64,000 nt of DNA from Rhodospirillales bacterium URHD0017. Its GTDB lineage: Bacteria; Pseudomonadota; Alphaproteobacteria; Reyranellales; Reyranellaceae. The translations under genes and the position numbers were made by a program. A model generated the notes under the pieces. It was not told where the DNA came from. It did not search any database and saw only the letters and a list, made by a program, of their open reading frames with translations. The DNA lies in contig FODP01000003.1 of assembly GCA_900110395.1 (NCBI GenBank), positions 186,001 through 250,000 of the forward strand. Reading direction: 5' to 3'. Positions 7,669 to 15,225 of this stretch are shown piece by piece (within the stretch, counting starts at the first letter, position 1; each line of letters begins with the position of its first letter).

Positions 7669-8347
7669 CGGCTGCAGGGAACTCCGGCAACGGCCGTCGC
7701 GCCAGCGCCAGCGCTTCGTCGGCTGCCATGCCGAGACCGCGCAGCACCGTCGCCGCCACCGCGACGTCGTGCCGGGCCGGCGCCAGGCCCAGCGCCACGC
7801 TGCGCATCGCCTGGCTGACCGTGCCGCTGATCAGGTCCATCGCCGCCGCTTCGCTGGCGACGCGAAAGCGCTTCTGCTTCAGCCCGAGCCTGAGATCGGC
7901 GCGCGCATCCTGCGTCACCCGCTGTGCAAGGGGCGGCACGGCGAGGCCAATATCGAGCACCAGCAGCGCCCAGCCCGGGCTCTGCTCGGCCAGCCATATG
8001 TAGCGGCGGTTGCCGATCGCCATGCGCTCGGCGGCATCGCGGACATGGGCATAGCTCTCGGCGATGCGCCGGCACAGCGTCTCGGCGACATGCAGGGCGA
8101 CGCCCTGCAGAAGATCGTCCTTGGTGCGGAAGTGATTGTAGAGCGTGGCCGGCGCCACGTCGGCAGCCGCGGCGATCTCCTGCATGGTCGCCAGCGCCGA
8201 GCCGCGCTGCGTCAGCACGCCGATCGCCGCCGCGATCACCTGCCGGCGCGTGCGCTCGCGCTTGGCCAGCCGCCGCCCCGCGGCTGCCTCGGCCAAGGCC
8301 GGCGGCAGGGCCGACAGGCGATTCACATTTTTGGATTGACTGTCCAT
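7664..8347 (-). CDS. TetR family transcriptional regulator
   Basis: A 227-residue repressor. The TetR DNA-binding domain spans about residues 28-78, with the recognition helix in AAAADVAPATLYNHFRTKDDLL. The rest is an all-helical ligand/dimer domain. The gene is divergent from the BphC-type dioxygenase across 52 bases containing two copies of an operator-like sequence, one overlapping its own start codon. It therefore probably represses itself and the dioxygenase until an aromatic compound binds. The insertion sequence abuts its stop codon. The start ATG lies at the edge of an operator copy. Confidence 0.88.
   Translation of the reverse strand: MDSQSKNVNRLSALPPALAEAAAGRRLAKRERTRRQVIAAAIGVLTQRGSALATMQEIAAAADVAPATLYNHFRTKDDLLQGVALHVAETLCRRIAESYAHVRDAAERMAIGNRRYIWLAEQSPGWALLVLDIGLAVPPLAQRVTQDARADLRLGLKQKRFRVASEAAAMDLISGTVSQAMRSVALGLAPARHDVAVAATVLRGLGMAADEALALARRPLPEFPAAG
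8332..8346. promoter_or_regulatory. putative TetR operator, copy 1
   Basis: TGGATTGACTGTCCA is an imperfect inverted repeat (TGGA...G.C...TCCA) overlapping the tetR start codon. It is part of a 20-base direct repeat, ATTTTTGGATTGACTGTCCA, matched at 18 of 20 positions by copy 2. TTGACT inside it could also act as a -35 element for the dioxygenase. Confidence 0.55.
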
Positions 8348-8369
8348 TTTTAGATAGTATCTCTATTTT

Positions 8370-8384
8370 TGGAGTGACCGTCCA
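8370..8384. promoter_or_regulatory. putative TetR operator, copy 2
   Basis: TGGAGTGACCGTCCA, the second copy, starts 38 bases downstream of copy 1 and 30 bases before the dioxygenase start codon. Binding here would block the predicted promoter of the dioxygenase. Confidence 0.55.
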
Positions 8385-8399
8385 GAGCGAGACTACATC

Positions 8400-9323
8400 A
8401 TGCTGAAGCTTGGCTACCTCGCCTTCGCCGTGCGCCGTCCCGATCGCTGGCAGGCCTTCTGCCGCACCATGCTGGGCCTGCCCGAGCCGATCACCAACCC
8501 CGACGGCAGCCTGGGCTACGCGCTGGACGGCGAGGTCCGCCAACGGTTGGTCGTGGCCGAGGGCAAGCCGGACGATCTTGCCTCCATCGGCCTCGACTGC
8601 GGCGACGATGCGGCCCTCGACGCCCTGCTCCCCCGCCTGGCCGCGCTCGGCCTCGCCACGGAACGCGCGCCGGCGTCGCTCGGCAACGCCCGACGCGTCG
8701 CACGCCTGCACCTGCTCAGCGATCCCATGGGCAATCGCATCGAGCTGCACACCGGCGCCGAGGCGGCCGACAGGCCTTTCGCCTCGACCGAGATGCCGGG
8801 CGGTTATCGCACTGGCGCGCTCGGCATGGGCCACGCCGTGCTGGTGAGCCGCGACCTCGCGACAATGGAACGCTTCTACGTCGACGCGCTGGGCTTCGGC
8901 GTCAGCGAGCGGCTGATGGCCAAGGTCGGGCCGATCCAGGTGCGCGGCACCTTTCTGCACTGCAATCGCCGGCACCATTCGCTGGCGCTGTTCGACCTGC
9001 CACTGCGCAAGCGCCTGCACCATTTCATGCTGCAGGCCGAGCGCCTGGCCGACGTCGGCGCGGCCTTCGAGCGCGCGCGGCGCACCAAGGTGCCGCTCAG
9101 CCTGGAACTCGGCCAGCATCCCGATCCGGACGGCACCTTCTCCTTCTACGGCCGCACGCCCTCGGGCTTCGATTTCGAGATCGGCGCCGGCGGCCAGGAG
9201 ATCGATCCCGTAGACTGGTGCGAGCACACGACCGACGTCACCAGCGTGTGGGGCCACAAGCCGAAACTCGGCCTGCAGCTTCGCATGGCGAAGGAACTCG
9301 TGGTGCGCGGGCTGGGGGGCTGA
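8400..9323 (+). CDS. BphC-like extradiol ring-cleavage dioxygenase (VOC)
   Basis: A 307-residue, two-module vicinal-oxygen-chelate protein that probably cleaves a catechol-type ring next to the hydroxyls using Fe(II). The N-terminal module lacks ligands, as in BphC. The C-terminal module has all three iron ligands at BphC-like positions: H145 (LGMGHAVLV), H208 (LHHFMLQ) and E260 (GFDFEIG). It also has the active-site histidines HH192-193 and Y250. The spacing matches biphenyl-2,3-diol dioxygenase almost exactly. It stands alone rather than in a full meta-cleavage operon. Divergent tetR and the operator repeats point to substrate-induced expression. Confidence 0.85.
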   Translation: MLKLGYLAFAVRRPDRWQAFCRTMLGLPEPITNPDGSLGYALDGEVRQRLVVAEGKPDDLASIGLDCGDDAALDALLPRLAALGLATERAPASLGNARRVARLHLLSDPMGNRIELHTGAEAADRPFASTEMPGGYRTGALGMGHAVLVSRDLATMERFYVDALGFGVSERLMAKVGPIQVRGTFLHCNRRHHSLALFDLPLRKRLHHFMLQAERLADVGAAFERARRTKVPLSLELGQHPDPDGTFSFYGRTPSGFDFEIGAGGQEIDPVDWCEHTTDVTSVWGHKPKLGLQLRMAKELVVRGLGG

Positions 9324-9325
9324 AC

Positions 9326-9354
9326 GTGCCTCCCCAGCGAAGCTGGGGAGGCAC
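9326..9354. repeat. dispersed palindrome, second copy
   Basis: A perfect hairpin with 13-base arms (GTGCCTCCCCAGC and complement) and a GAA loop, starting three bases after the dioxygenase stop codon. Its core CCTCCCCAGC stem is the same as at 5763-5785. It may serve as the dioxygenase terminator. Its GGGGAGG is also the only ribosome-site-like sequence before the CinA gene. Confidence 0.8.
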
Positions 9355-9365
9355 GAACTCCAACT

Positions 9366-10622
9366 ATGCGCTACTCTCTGCGCATGCGTGTCGAAATCCT
9401 GTGCACCGGCGACGAGATCCTCACCGGCAAGACCATCAATACCAATTACAGCCACATGGCGCGGCGGCTCGGCGATGTCGGGCTCACCGTGCACTGGGGC
9501 ACCACCGTGGGCGATGACCGGGCGAGCCTCTTGCAGGCCTTCCGCCAGGCCGGCGAGCGCGCCGATGCCGTGATCGTCAATGGCGGGCTCGGCCCCACCG
9601 TCGACGACCTCTCTCAGGAGATCGCGGCCGAGGCGTGCGGCGTGCAACTGGTGCTGAACGAGTACTGGATGACGCGCATGACCGAGAGCTATGCCCGGCG
9701 CGGCCGCGTCATGCCGCCCAACAACAAGAAGCAGGCGATGCTGCCGGAGAATGCCGAGTTCATCGACAATCCGATCGGCACGGCCTGCGGCTTCGCCGTC
9801 ACCATCGGCAAGGCGCGCTTCTTCTTCACCCCCGGCGTGCCGCGCGAGATGCGCCGCATGCTCGACGAGCAGGTGATCCCGCGCCTGCTCAAGATCGGCG
9901 GCATCACCGGCGTCACCCGGCTGAAGCGCTTCCACACCTTCGGCATCGGCGAATCGCGCGCCGACAACATGCTGGGCGACATGGAGGCCTTCACGAACGG
10001 CCACATCAAGCTTGGCTTCCAGGCGCACTACCCGGAGCTCGAGACCAAGCTCGCCGTGCGCGGTGATAACGAGGCCGACCTGATAGCGCGCCTGGCGCCG
10101 GTCGAGGCGGAGGTGCGCAAGCGCCTGGGCAACTTCGTCATCGCCGAGGACGACCAGACCTTGGAAGGCGTGGTGCTGGCCGCCCTGCTCGAGCGCGGCC
10201 ATACGCTCGCCACGGCGGAGATGTTCAGCGGCGGGCACTTGGCGGCGCGCATGGCGCCCCTGCCCGGCGCCGAGAAGGTCTTTCGCAAGGGCGTCGTCAC
10301 CCGCGATGCGGGCGAGCTCGGCATCAACGGCGTGTCGGCCGAGGCCGCCCAATCGGTCGGGCGCAAGCTGCGCGACGACAGCCGCGCCAGCCATGCGCTC
10401 GCCCTGCTGATCGATCTCGACGAAGGACCGGACCGGCCCGATTTCGGCGGCACAGTCTGCATCGGCATCGCCGACACGGCGGGCACCGTTGCACGCCAGG
10501 CGCGCCTGATCGGCAACCGCGACTGGATCCGCGCCGGCGCTGTCGAGATGGGCCTGGACTGCCTGCGCCGCCATCTGCTCGGCCTGCCGGTCGACGAACG
10601 CATCGATTTCGAGCGACGCTGA
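9366..10622 (+). CDS. CinA-like protein with degenerate amidase domain
   Basis: A 418-residue protein of the CinA family. The N-terminal molybdopterin-binding-type domain (about 1-170) is canonical: EILCTGDEILTGKTINTN and VIVNGGLGPTVDDLS. In full CinA it acts as an ADP-ribose pyrophosphatase-type domain. The C-terminal region (about 260-415) matches the nicotinamide-nucleotide amidase (PncC) fold. However, the usual ESCTGG motif reads EMFSGG, and the expected FVTYSNEAK segment reads VVTRDAGEL, so the catalytic Ser, Tyr and Lys are lost. The family-typical start is the ATG at 9384 (MRVEILCTGDE); 9366 is the upstream alternative. Confidence 0.8.
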   Translation: MRYSLRMRVEILCTGDEILTGKTINTNYSHMARRLGDVGLTVHWGTTVGDDRASLLQAFRQAGERADAVIVNGGLGPTVDDLSQEIAAEACGVQLVLNEYWMTRMTESYARRGRVMPPNNKKQAMLPENAEFIDNPIGTACGFAVTIGKARFFFTPGVPREMRRMLDEQVIPRLLKIGGITGVTRLKRFHTFGIGESRADNMLGDMEAFTNGHIKLGFQAHYPELETKLAVRGDNEADLIARLAPVEAEVRKRLGNFVIAEDDQTLEGVVLAALLERGHTLATAEMFSGGHLAARMAPLPGAEKVFRKGVVTRDAGELGINGVSAEAAQSVGRKLRDDSRASHALALLIDLDEGPDRPDFGGTVCIGIADTAGTVARQARLIGNRDWIRAGAVEMGLDCLRRHLLGLPVDERIDFERR

Positions 10623-10623
10623 C

Positions 10624-10638
10624 GCCTGCACTGCAGGC
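10624..10638. terminator. hairpin after cinA-like gene
   Basis: GCCTGCA and TGCAGGC form a perfect stem around a single C, two bases after the stop codon. There is no T-run, so intrinsic termination is uncertain. Confidence 0.35.
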
Positions 10639-10650
10639 ACCGAAGGGTAC

Positions 10651-10677
10651 TTTCCGGCATTTCCGGTATTTCCGGCA
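10651..10677. repeat. three 9-base tandem repeats
   Basis: TTTCCGGCA, TTTCCGGTA and TTTCCGGCA stand in perfect tandem in the spacer. I cannot say whether they are a protein-binding array or a chance simple repeat. Confidence 0.6.
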
Positions 10678-10690
10678 GAGAGCGTGGTGT

Positions 10691-10723
10691 TGGGTCTAAA
10701 ACCGACCCACCATCCGTGGTGGG
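10691..10723. other. two overlapping alternative hairpins
   Basis: TGGGTC (10691-10696) pairs with GACCCA (10704-10709), while CCCACCA (10706-10712) pairs with TGGTGGG (10717-10723). The two stems share bases and are mutually exclusive. They lie 3' of the small lipoprotein gene and of the cinA-like gene, so a terminator role is as likely as a switch. Confidence 0.4.
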
Positions 10724-10763
10724 TGCGCACGACGGCATCAGGGCGGATGGAAGCGCCCTTTGC

Positions 10764-10793
10764 TTGACGCGCGTGAGCCAAGACGGCCATACT
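10764..10793 (+). promoter_or_regulatory. sigma-70-like promoter candidate
   Basis: TTGACG followed after 18 bases by CATACT, in an AT-rich patch that stands out from the GC-rich surroundings. The next plus-strand gene starts about 420 bases downstream, so its target is unclear. Low confidence. Confidence 0.3.
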
Positions 10794-10867
10794 TAAATAT
10801 AACTCAAGTTATTCACAAGGACAAGCCGCCGCCCTCGGATCGACCACGCAGCAACGTGATCGGATCG

Positions 10868-11050
10868 TCAGTACAGGCGGCGGCGCCAGCCGATGCCGAA
10901 GGTGGGCTCACCGCTGAGCTCTCCTGCAGGGTAGAGACCGCCGGTATTGTCCTTCCTCCAGGCCGTGACGTTGTCACTGCAGCCGACGAGGACGGTGACA
11001 AGCGCGCCAAGACAAGCCCAGCGCGCCAGGCGAGCGGGGTTAGCGGGCAA
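10868..11050 (-). CDS. small lipoprotein with TTG start
   Basis: A 60-residue predicted lipoprotein. The start is a TTG preceded by a near-perfect AAAGGAGGA ribosome site at good distance; no ATG or GTG in this frame is as well placed. The signal peptide is followed by the lipobox VLVGC, with acylation expected at the cysteine near residue 24. The mature part is only about 36 residues (SDNVTAWRKDNTGGLYPAG onward) and ends in RRRLY. The function is unknown. It is divergent from the coiled-coil gene. Confidence 0.6.
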   Translation of the reverse strand: MPANPARLARWACLGALVTVLVGCSDNVTAWRKDNTGGLYPAGELSGEPTFGIGWRRRLY

Positions 11051-11214
11051 GGTCTTCCTCCTTTGATGTCGTCCCGTTGGCTGACTCAATGCGGCCACCG
11101 CACGGCCCGTTGCGCCCCTTCTGTGCAAAATGGGGCCGCGCAAAATGGGACATGGTTTTGCCATCCAGCACCCCATGTAATTGGGTAAGGTTCCGTGCAG
11201 GAAGTGCAGGATCG

Positions 11215-11847
11215 ATGGCAAGAAAGCTGAAGACCTTTACGACCTCCGCGGGATTCTTCGATCTCGCCGTCGCGGCGCCGTCGATGAAGGCGGCGTTGGA
11301 AGCCTGGGGCTCGAGGAGCAATCTTTTCCAACACGGTTTTGCCAAGGTCTCCGAGGATCCGAAGATCGTTGCCGCGACGATGGCCCACCCCGGCGTCGTG
11401 TTGCGCCGACCGGTCGGCTCGGCCGGCGCCTTCAGCGAGCATGCCGAGCTTCCCAAGGATCTTCCCGCTGGCACCGCCAAGCCCGCGCCGGCGAAGCGTC
11501 CGGCGAAGCGGCCTGAACCACCGACGAAAGCCATCGACGACAAGACGGCGCGCCAGGCCGCGCGGGCGTTCGAGAAGGAGCAGAAGCGGCGCGACAGCGA
11601 GCGCCGCCGGGAAGAGGCCAAGCGGCAACGAGAACGCGAGCACCGCGCGCGGGCCGTCGGGGCAGCCGAGGCCGCCCTCGACCAAGCCAGGAAGGATCAC
11701 GAGGCCAGAGTCGAAGACATCGAAAAAGACCGCGCCGCGCTCGATAAAAGATCGCAAGCGGAGGACGCGCGCTGGAGAAAGAAGAAGGAAGAGCTGGAGG
11801 CAGAACTGCGCCGAGCGCGGTCTGGCGGTCATTTACGCTTGGTTTGA
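11215..11847 (+). CDS. TolA-like coiled-coil protein
   Basis: A 210-residue protein starting MARKLKTFTTSAGFFDLAVAAPS. The N-terminal 60 residues look like a small globular domain also seen in proteins annotated as cell-envelope TolA-like in alphaproteobacteria. A proline/alanine/lysine linker follows (about 80-105). The C-terminal hundred residues are a charged coiled coil rich in R, E, K and A. No signal peptide or membrane helix is visible, so a true TolA role is doubtful. AGGA sits five bases before the ATG. It is probably cytoplasmic. Confidence 0.6.
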   Translation: MARKLKTFTTSAGFFDLAVAAPSMKAALEAWGSRSNLFQHGFAKVSEDPKIVAATMAHPGVVLRRPVGSAGAFSEHAELPKDLPAGTAKPAPAKRPAKRPEPPTKAIDDKTARQAARAFEKEQKRRDSERRREEAKRQREREHRARAVGAAEAALDQARKDHEARVEDIEKDRAALDKRSQAEDARWRKKKEELEAELRRARSGGHLRLV

Positions 11848-11936
11848 CGCGTATCGTGAGCACTGCTGACACAACGCTGTCAGTAGTGATTGCATAGCCT
11901 TCATCGGTGATTCGGGAAATACGAGGAGAAGGCGAG

Positions 11937-12230
11937 ATGGTGGCCTATTGGGTCGCGCGCTCGAAGGTCAACGACCCCGAACAATACAAGAAGTACGCCG
12001 ATCTGGCGCCGGCGATCTTCGCGAAATTCGGCGGCAAGTTCCTGGCGCGCGGCGGCAAGTTCAAGATCCTCGAGGGGCCGGAGAAGTTCCACCGCTTCAT
12101 CGTCATGGAGTTCCCAAGCCTCGAGCGCGCGGTCGCCTGCCACGACTCGCCCGAGTACCAGGCAGCCGCAGCGCATCGCAAGAAGGACGGCGCCGGCGAG
12201 CTCGAGGTCGTGATCGTCGAGAGCGTGTAG
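11937..12230 (+). CDS. DUF1330 family protein
   Basis: A 97-residue dimeric alpha/beta-barrel protein. MVAYWVARSKVNDPEQYKKY at the start and HRFIVMEFPSLERAVACHDS near residue 65 are the family signature, ending with SPEYQAAAAHRKK. An AGGAGAAGG ribosome site precedes the ATG. The family has no firmly established enzymatic function; related barrels act on small aromatic or quinone substrates. It is monocistronic and convergent with the glycosyltransferase gene. Confidence 0.85.
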   Translation: MVAYWVARSKVNDPEQYKKYADLAPAIFAKFGGKFLARGGKFKILEGPEKFHRFIVMEFPSLERAVACHDSPEYQAAAAHRKKDGAGELEVVIVESV

Positions 12231-12261
12231 GCGATTTGGGTCGCCTGGCCACCAACCGCGT

Positions 12262-13815
12262 CTACGGCAGCTGTGAGATCTCGTTCGCCTCTCGCCGGTC
12301 GGCGCGCAGCACGAACCCCGTGACGCTTCGCGCGACCGACAAACGGGCCCGCTCCAACCCGGTGAAGCCGGCGGCCTCGATGGCCCACGCCAGGTCGTTC
12401 TCCGCCTCGTTGGGCGTGTGCTCGTACCACAGCAGCACCGGGCAGGCGCCGGGTGTCGCGTGTGCGCTGCCATTCTGCCCGATGAAGTGGACCGGATAGC
12501 CCCAGGGCTCGGCGAGCGATCGGTAGGCGCGTTCGAAAACCGGATCCTCGCGCCGTGCCGTGCGGGTCTCGGCGGCCGGTCCCAGCGCCCAGCCACTGGC
12601 GGCGTAGACCTGGGTCGTCGGGCAGCCGGCGACGATGCTGGCGATGGCGCGGGCATTCTCGCGCCACAACGGCCTGATTCCGTTTTCGATCGTCGGCCGC
12701 GCCGCGCCTCCCACGGCCACCAGCACCAGCAGGCCGAACAGCCATCGATCCCGCACGAGCCGAGACGCCGGCACCGCCAGCAGCGCGCTGACCAGCACCG
12801 GGACGGCGAAGAGATAGCGATCGACCACGATCGGCTGGACGGCATGGGCCGCGAGCACGATCGCCATGCCCACGACCAGCACGGCGCCGACCATGGCGAC
12901 GAACCAGGCCTGCGAGCGATCGCGCGTCCCCCGCCCCCGCCAAAGGCCGGCCAGCGGCACGGGATTGAGCAGCGGTGCCGTGGCAAGCGAGGCCAGCACG
13001 CCGAGCGCGGCGAGGCCGGGCAGGTCGATCCAGGTGTGATCGAACTCGGCCGCCCAGCTCAGCGCCTGCAGGGCGACGCTGGCAAGGACGAACAGGCTTG
13101 CCAGCGCCGTCGTCGCCAGCATCAGCGCCGCCCACCGCCGCAGTCCCCGGGCGATGGCACAGACGGCGATGGCGCCGGCCAGAAGCCCGCCGAACAGGGC
13201 GCCGACATAGTGAAGGCCGATCGCGGCGGCGGTCGCCAGCGCGGCGATCGTCGCCAGGTCAAGGTCACGGCGCCAGTCGAGATCGGTCTTCGCCGCGGCG
13301 ACATGGCACGCGACCAGGGCAAGGGTGGCGATCGCCGTCATCTGCCAGAAGTACGACCGGTAGAGGGCGAAGGATTCCATCGCCTGCGGCAGCGACAGGG
13401 TGAGCAGCACCAGGACCGCGGCGAACCCGGCCTGCCCCGGCGTCCGCCGCGACAGGCGGAAGGCAGCCAGGATCATCAGGCCAGCGGCTAAAAGGTTCGA
13501 GACCAGGCGTCCGGCCGGGATGGAGGTGAGGCCGAGCGAGGCGAGCAGGGTCGCCCAGGCATTGAATACCGGCGGATGGGCATCGTGCATCCAGCCCTCG
13601 CGGATCAGTGCCGGCAGGCCGTTGTGGGTATCCGACAGCTCGAGGGTCCAGAATTCATCGAGCCAGGGCCCGCGCAGCGCTGCATCGATGCCGGCGATCA
13701 CCAGAATGACACCCACGCCCACGGCGGCGATGACGGTCGGGGTCAAAAGCGCCTGCCGCAGCGACGCGGCGGTCGTCGGTGCGAAAGGACGCACGCCGGC
13801 TGGCTGATCACTCAT
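12262..13815 (-). CDS. GT-C family glycosyltransferase (PMT-like)
   Basis: A 517-residue integral membrane protein with about ten to twelve helices, starting MSDQPAGVRPFAPTTA. The first periplasmic loop carries WLDEFWTLELSDT and the later DAHPPVFNAW. This acidic DE pair plus HPP motif is typical of ArnT/PMT-type transferases that move a sugar from a polyprenyl-phosphate carrier. A soluble C-terminal domain (from about residue 390, INGRP-like TIENGIRPLWRENARAIASI) follows the last helix. Acceptor and sugar are unknown. The second GT-C-like membrane protein of the window is at 2.2 kb. Confidence 0.75.
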   Translation of the reverse strand: MSDQPAGVRPFAPTTAASLRQALLTPTVIAAVGVGVILVIAGIDAALRGPWLDEFWTLELSDTHNGLPALIREGWMHDAHPPVFNAWATLLASLGLTSIPAGRLVSNLLAAGLMILAAFRLSRRTPGQAGFAAVLVLLTLSLPQAMESFALYRSYFWQMTAIATLALVACHVAAAKTDLDWRRDLDLATIAALATAAAIGLHYVGALFGGLLAGAIAVCAIARGLRRWAALMLATTALASLFVLASVALQALSWAAEFDHTWIDLPGLAALGVLASLATAPLLNPVPLAGLWRGRGTRDRSQAWFVAMVGAVLVVGMAIVLAAHAVQPIVVDRYLFAVPVLVSALLAVPASRLVRDRWLFGLLVLVAVGGAARPTIENGIRPLWRENARAIASIVAGCPTTQVYAASGWALGPAAETRTARREDPVFERAYRSLAEPWGYPVHFIGQNGSAHATPGACPVLLWYEHTPNEAENDLAWAIEAAGFTGLERARLSVARSVTGFVLRADRREANEISQLP

Positions 13816-14033
13816 ATCCGTCGAGAACCCCGCTGGCGGTGAGCACGCCCTCAACGACGCGCCACGCCGGGGAGTTGCAGCGGCAGGCCGAATGTAGCGG
13901 CTCCCGCCATCCCGCCCGGAGCCGAGCGCCTCGATTACCACCCCGAGGGCTGCAACCTAGCACCTTCCCTGCCGTCCCAACCGCAAATAGGCTCTACTTC
14001 CAATTGAGGCAGAGGCCGCCAAGGAGGGGACCC

Positions 14034-14363
14034 ATGGCTACAGCCGTACTCATCATTCGGGCGCGACTGATCAACATGGCCGATCGGCCCCAATTCGATA
14101 GCTGGTACCGGACCGAGCAACTTCCGAGCAGTGTGCGGCAGTTCAAGGCGCAGCGAGCATGGCGCTGCTGGAGCAGAACCAATCCGCTGGTGCACCTTGC
14201 CCTCTATGAGTTCGGAAGTGTCGAAGAGGCCGAGGCCATCCTGGACTCGGCGGCGCTCGCCTCGCAAAGCGCGGAGTTCGATCGTGTCTGGGGAACGGGC
14301 ATCACGCGCACGCGCGAAGTCGTGGAGGTGGCAGAGGAACTCTCGCACCGTTCCGACAACTAG
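14034..14363 (+). CDS. small dimeric-barrel (EthD-like) protein
   Basis: A 109-residue protein with a strong AAGGAGGGGA ribosome site. VLIIRARLINMADRPQFDSW followed by VHLALYEFGSVEEAEAIL matches ferredoxin-like alpha/beta barrel proteins of the EthD/antibiotic-monooxygenase type. It is the first gene of a likely three-gene operon with an SDR (nine bases downstream) and a FAD oxidoreductase. It may assist or extend their degradative pathway. The exact reaction is unknown. Confidence 0.65.
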   Translation: MATAVLIIRARLINMADRPQFDSWYRTEQLPSSVRQFKAQRAWRCWSRTNPLVHLALYEFGSVEEAEAILDSAALASQSAEFDRVWGTGITRTREVVEVAEELSHRSDN

Positions 14364-14372
14364 GCCGGCGAC

Positions 14373-15218
14373 ATGTCCGCACCTGACCTCAACGGCCGGA
14401 TCGCCCTCATCACTGGCGCTGCCGGCGGGATCGGCCAAGCCCTGGCGCGCGCCTTTGTCGACGCCGGCCTGCGCGTGGCCCTCTGCGACACGTCCAAGGA
14501 CGGCCTCGTCCGTCTCCATCGCGACCTTGGGACCGATCGGACGATCGCGTTGCCCCTGGACGTCTCGGATCCTGCGGCCTGTCGCGACAGTGTCGCACGC
14601 ACCGTTGCCCAGTTCGGCCGTCTCGACGTGCTGGTCAACAACGCCGCGGTGGGGATGTCGACGGTGCGCGAAGACCACATGCGCCGTGTCGTGCAGATCG
14701 AGGACATCTCGCCCGAGCTCTGGGCGCGCTTCATGGCGGTCAATCTCAGCGGTCCCTTTTACATGGCCCGCGCCGCCGTGCCGGGCATGCGGGCCCAGAA
14801 ATTCGGGCGGATCATCAACGTCACCACCAGCTTCTTCACCATGCTCAATCCCGGCTTCTCGCCCTACGGCCCGGCCAAGTCCGGCCTGGAGGCCTGGAGC
14901 AGGAGCCTGGCCGGGGAATTGAGGGACACCGGCATCACCGTCAACGTCGTGGTGCCCGGCGGGCCCACCGACACGCCGATGGTGCCGGACGACGGATCGA
15001 TGCAACGCAGCCAGTTGATCCGCCCGGAGAAGATGGCGCCGCCCATGCTGCTTCTCGCGTCCGATGCCGGCGCTGCCATCACCGGCATGCGCTTCGTTGC
15101 GGCGAAGTGGGATTCCGCCGTTTCCATCGCGGACGCCATCGCCGCTTCGGGAGCGCCGGCCGGCTGGCCCGACCTTGCCAAAAGCCCGGTATGGCCCGGC
15201 GGCGGCCCCAAGCGCTGA
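14373..15218 (+). CDS. short-chain dehydrogenase/reductase
   Basis: A 281-residue classical-type SDR. The NAD(P) motif is TGAAGGIGQALA (residues 14-25) and the structural motif is NNAAVG. The active site has a serine in NVTTSFFTM and the YGPAK tetrad Tyr-Lys. VVPGGPTDTPM follows as expected. The C-terminus is about 25 residues longer than the usual 255, ending in WPGGGPKR. An acidic residue after the second strand (CDTSKDG) suggests NAD rather than NADP. It is the middle gene of the operon starting at 14034. Confidence 0.88.
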   Translation: MSAPDLNGRIALITGAAGGIGQALARAFVDAGLRVALCDTSKDGLVRLHRDLGTDRTIALPLDVSDPAACRDSVARTVAQFGRLDVLVNNAAVGMSTVREDHMRRVVQIEDISPELWARFMAVNLSGPFYMARAAVPGMRAQKFGRIINVTTSFFTMLNPGFSPYGPAKSGLEAWSRSLAGELRDTGITVNVVVPGGPTDTPMVPDDGSMQRSQLIRPEKMAPPMLLLASDAGAAITGMRFVAAKWDSAVSIADAIAASGAPAGWPDLAKSPVWPGGGPKR

Positions 15219-15225
15219 TCGCTTG

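Noticed and set aside
7647..10790. A 1047-codon open frame on the minus strand across tetR, the dioxygenase and the cinA-like gene.
   Set aside because: It lies antisense to two strongly conserved genes and its translation is low-complexity R/A/H-rich sequence without domains, as expected in GC-rich shadow frames.
10760..11188. A 142-codon plus-strand gene downstream of the promoter-like sequence.
   Set aside because: It runs antisense to the better supported lipoprotein, has no ribosome site and shows no domain-like composition.
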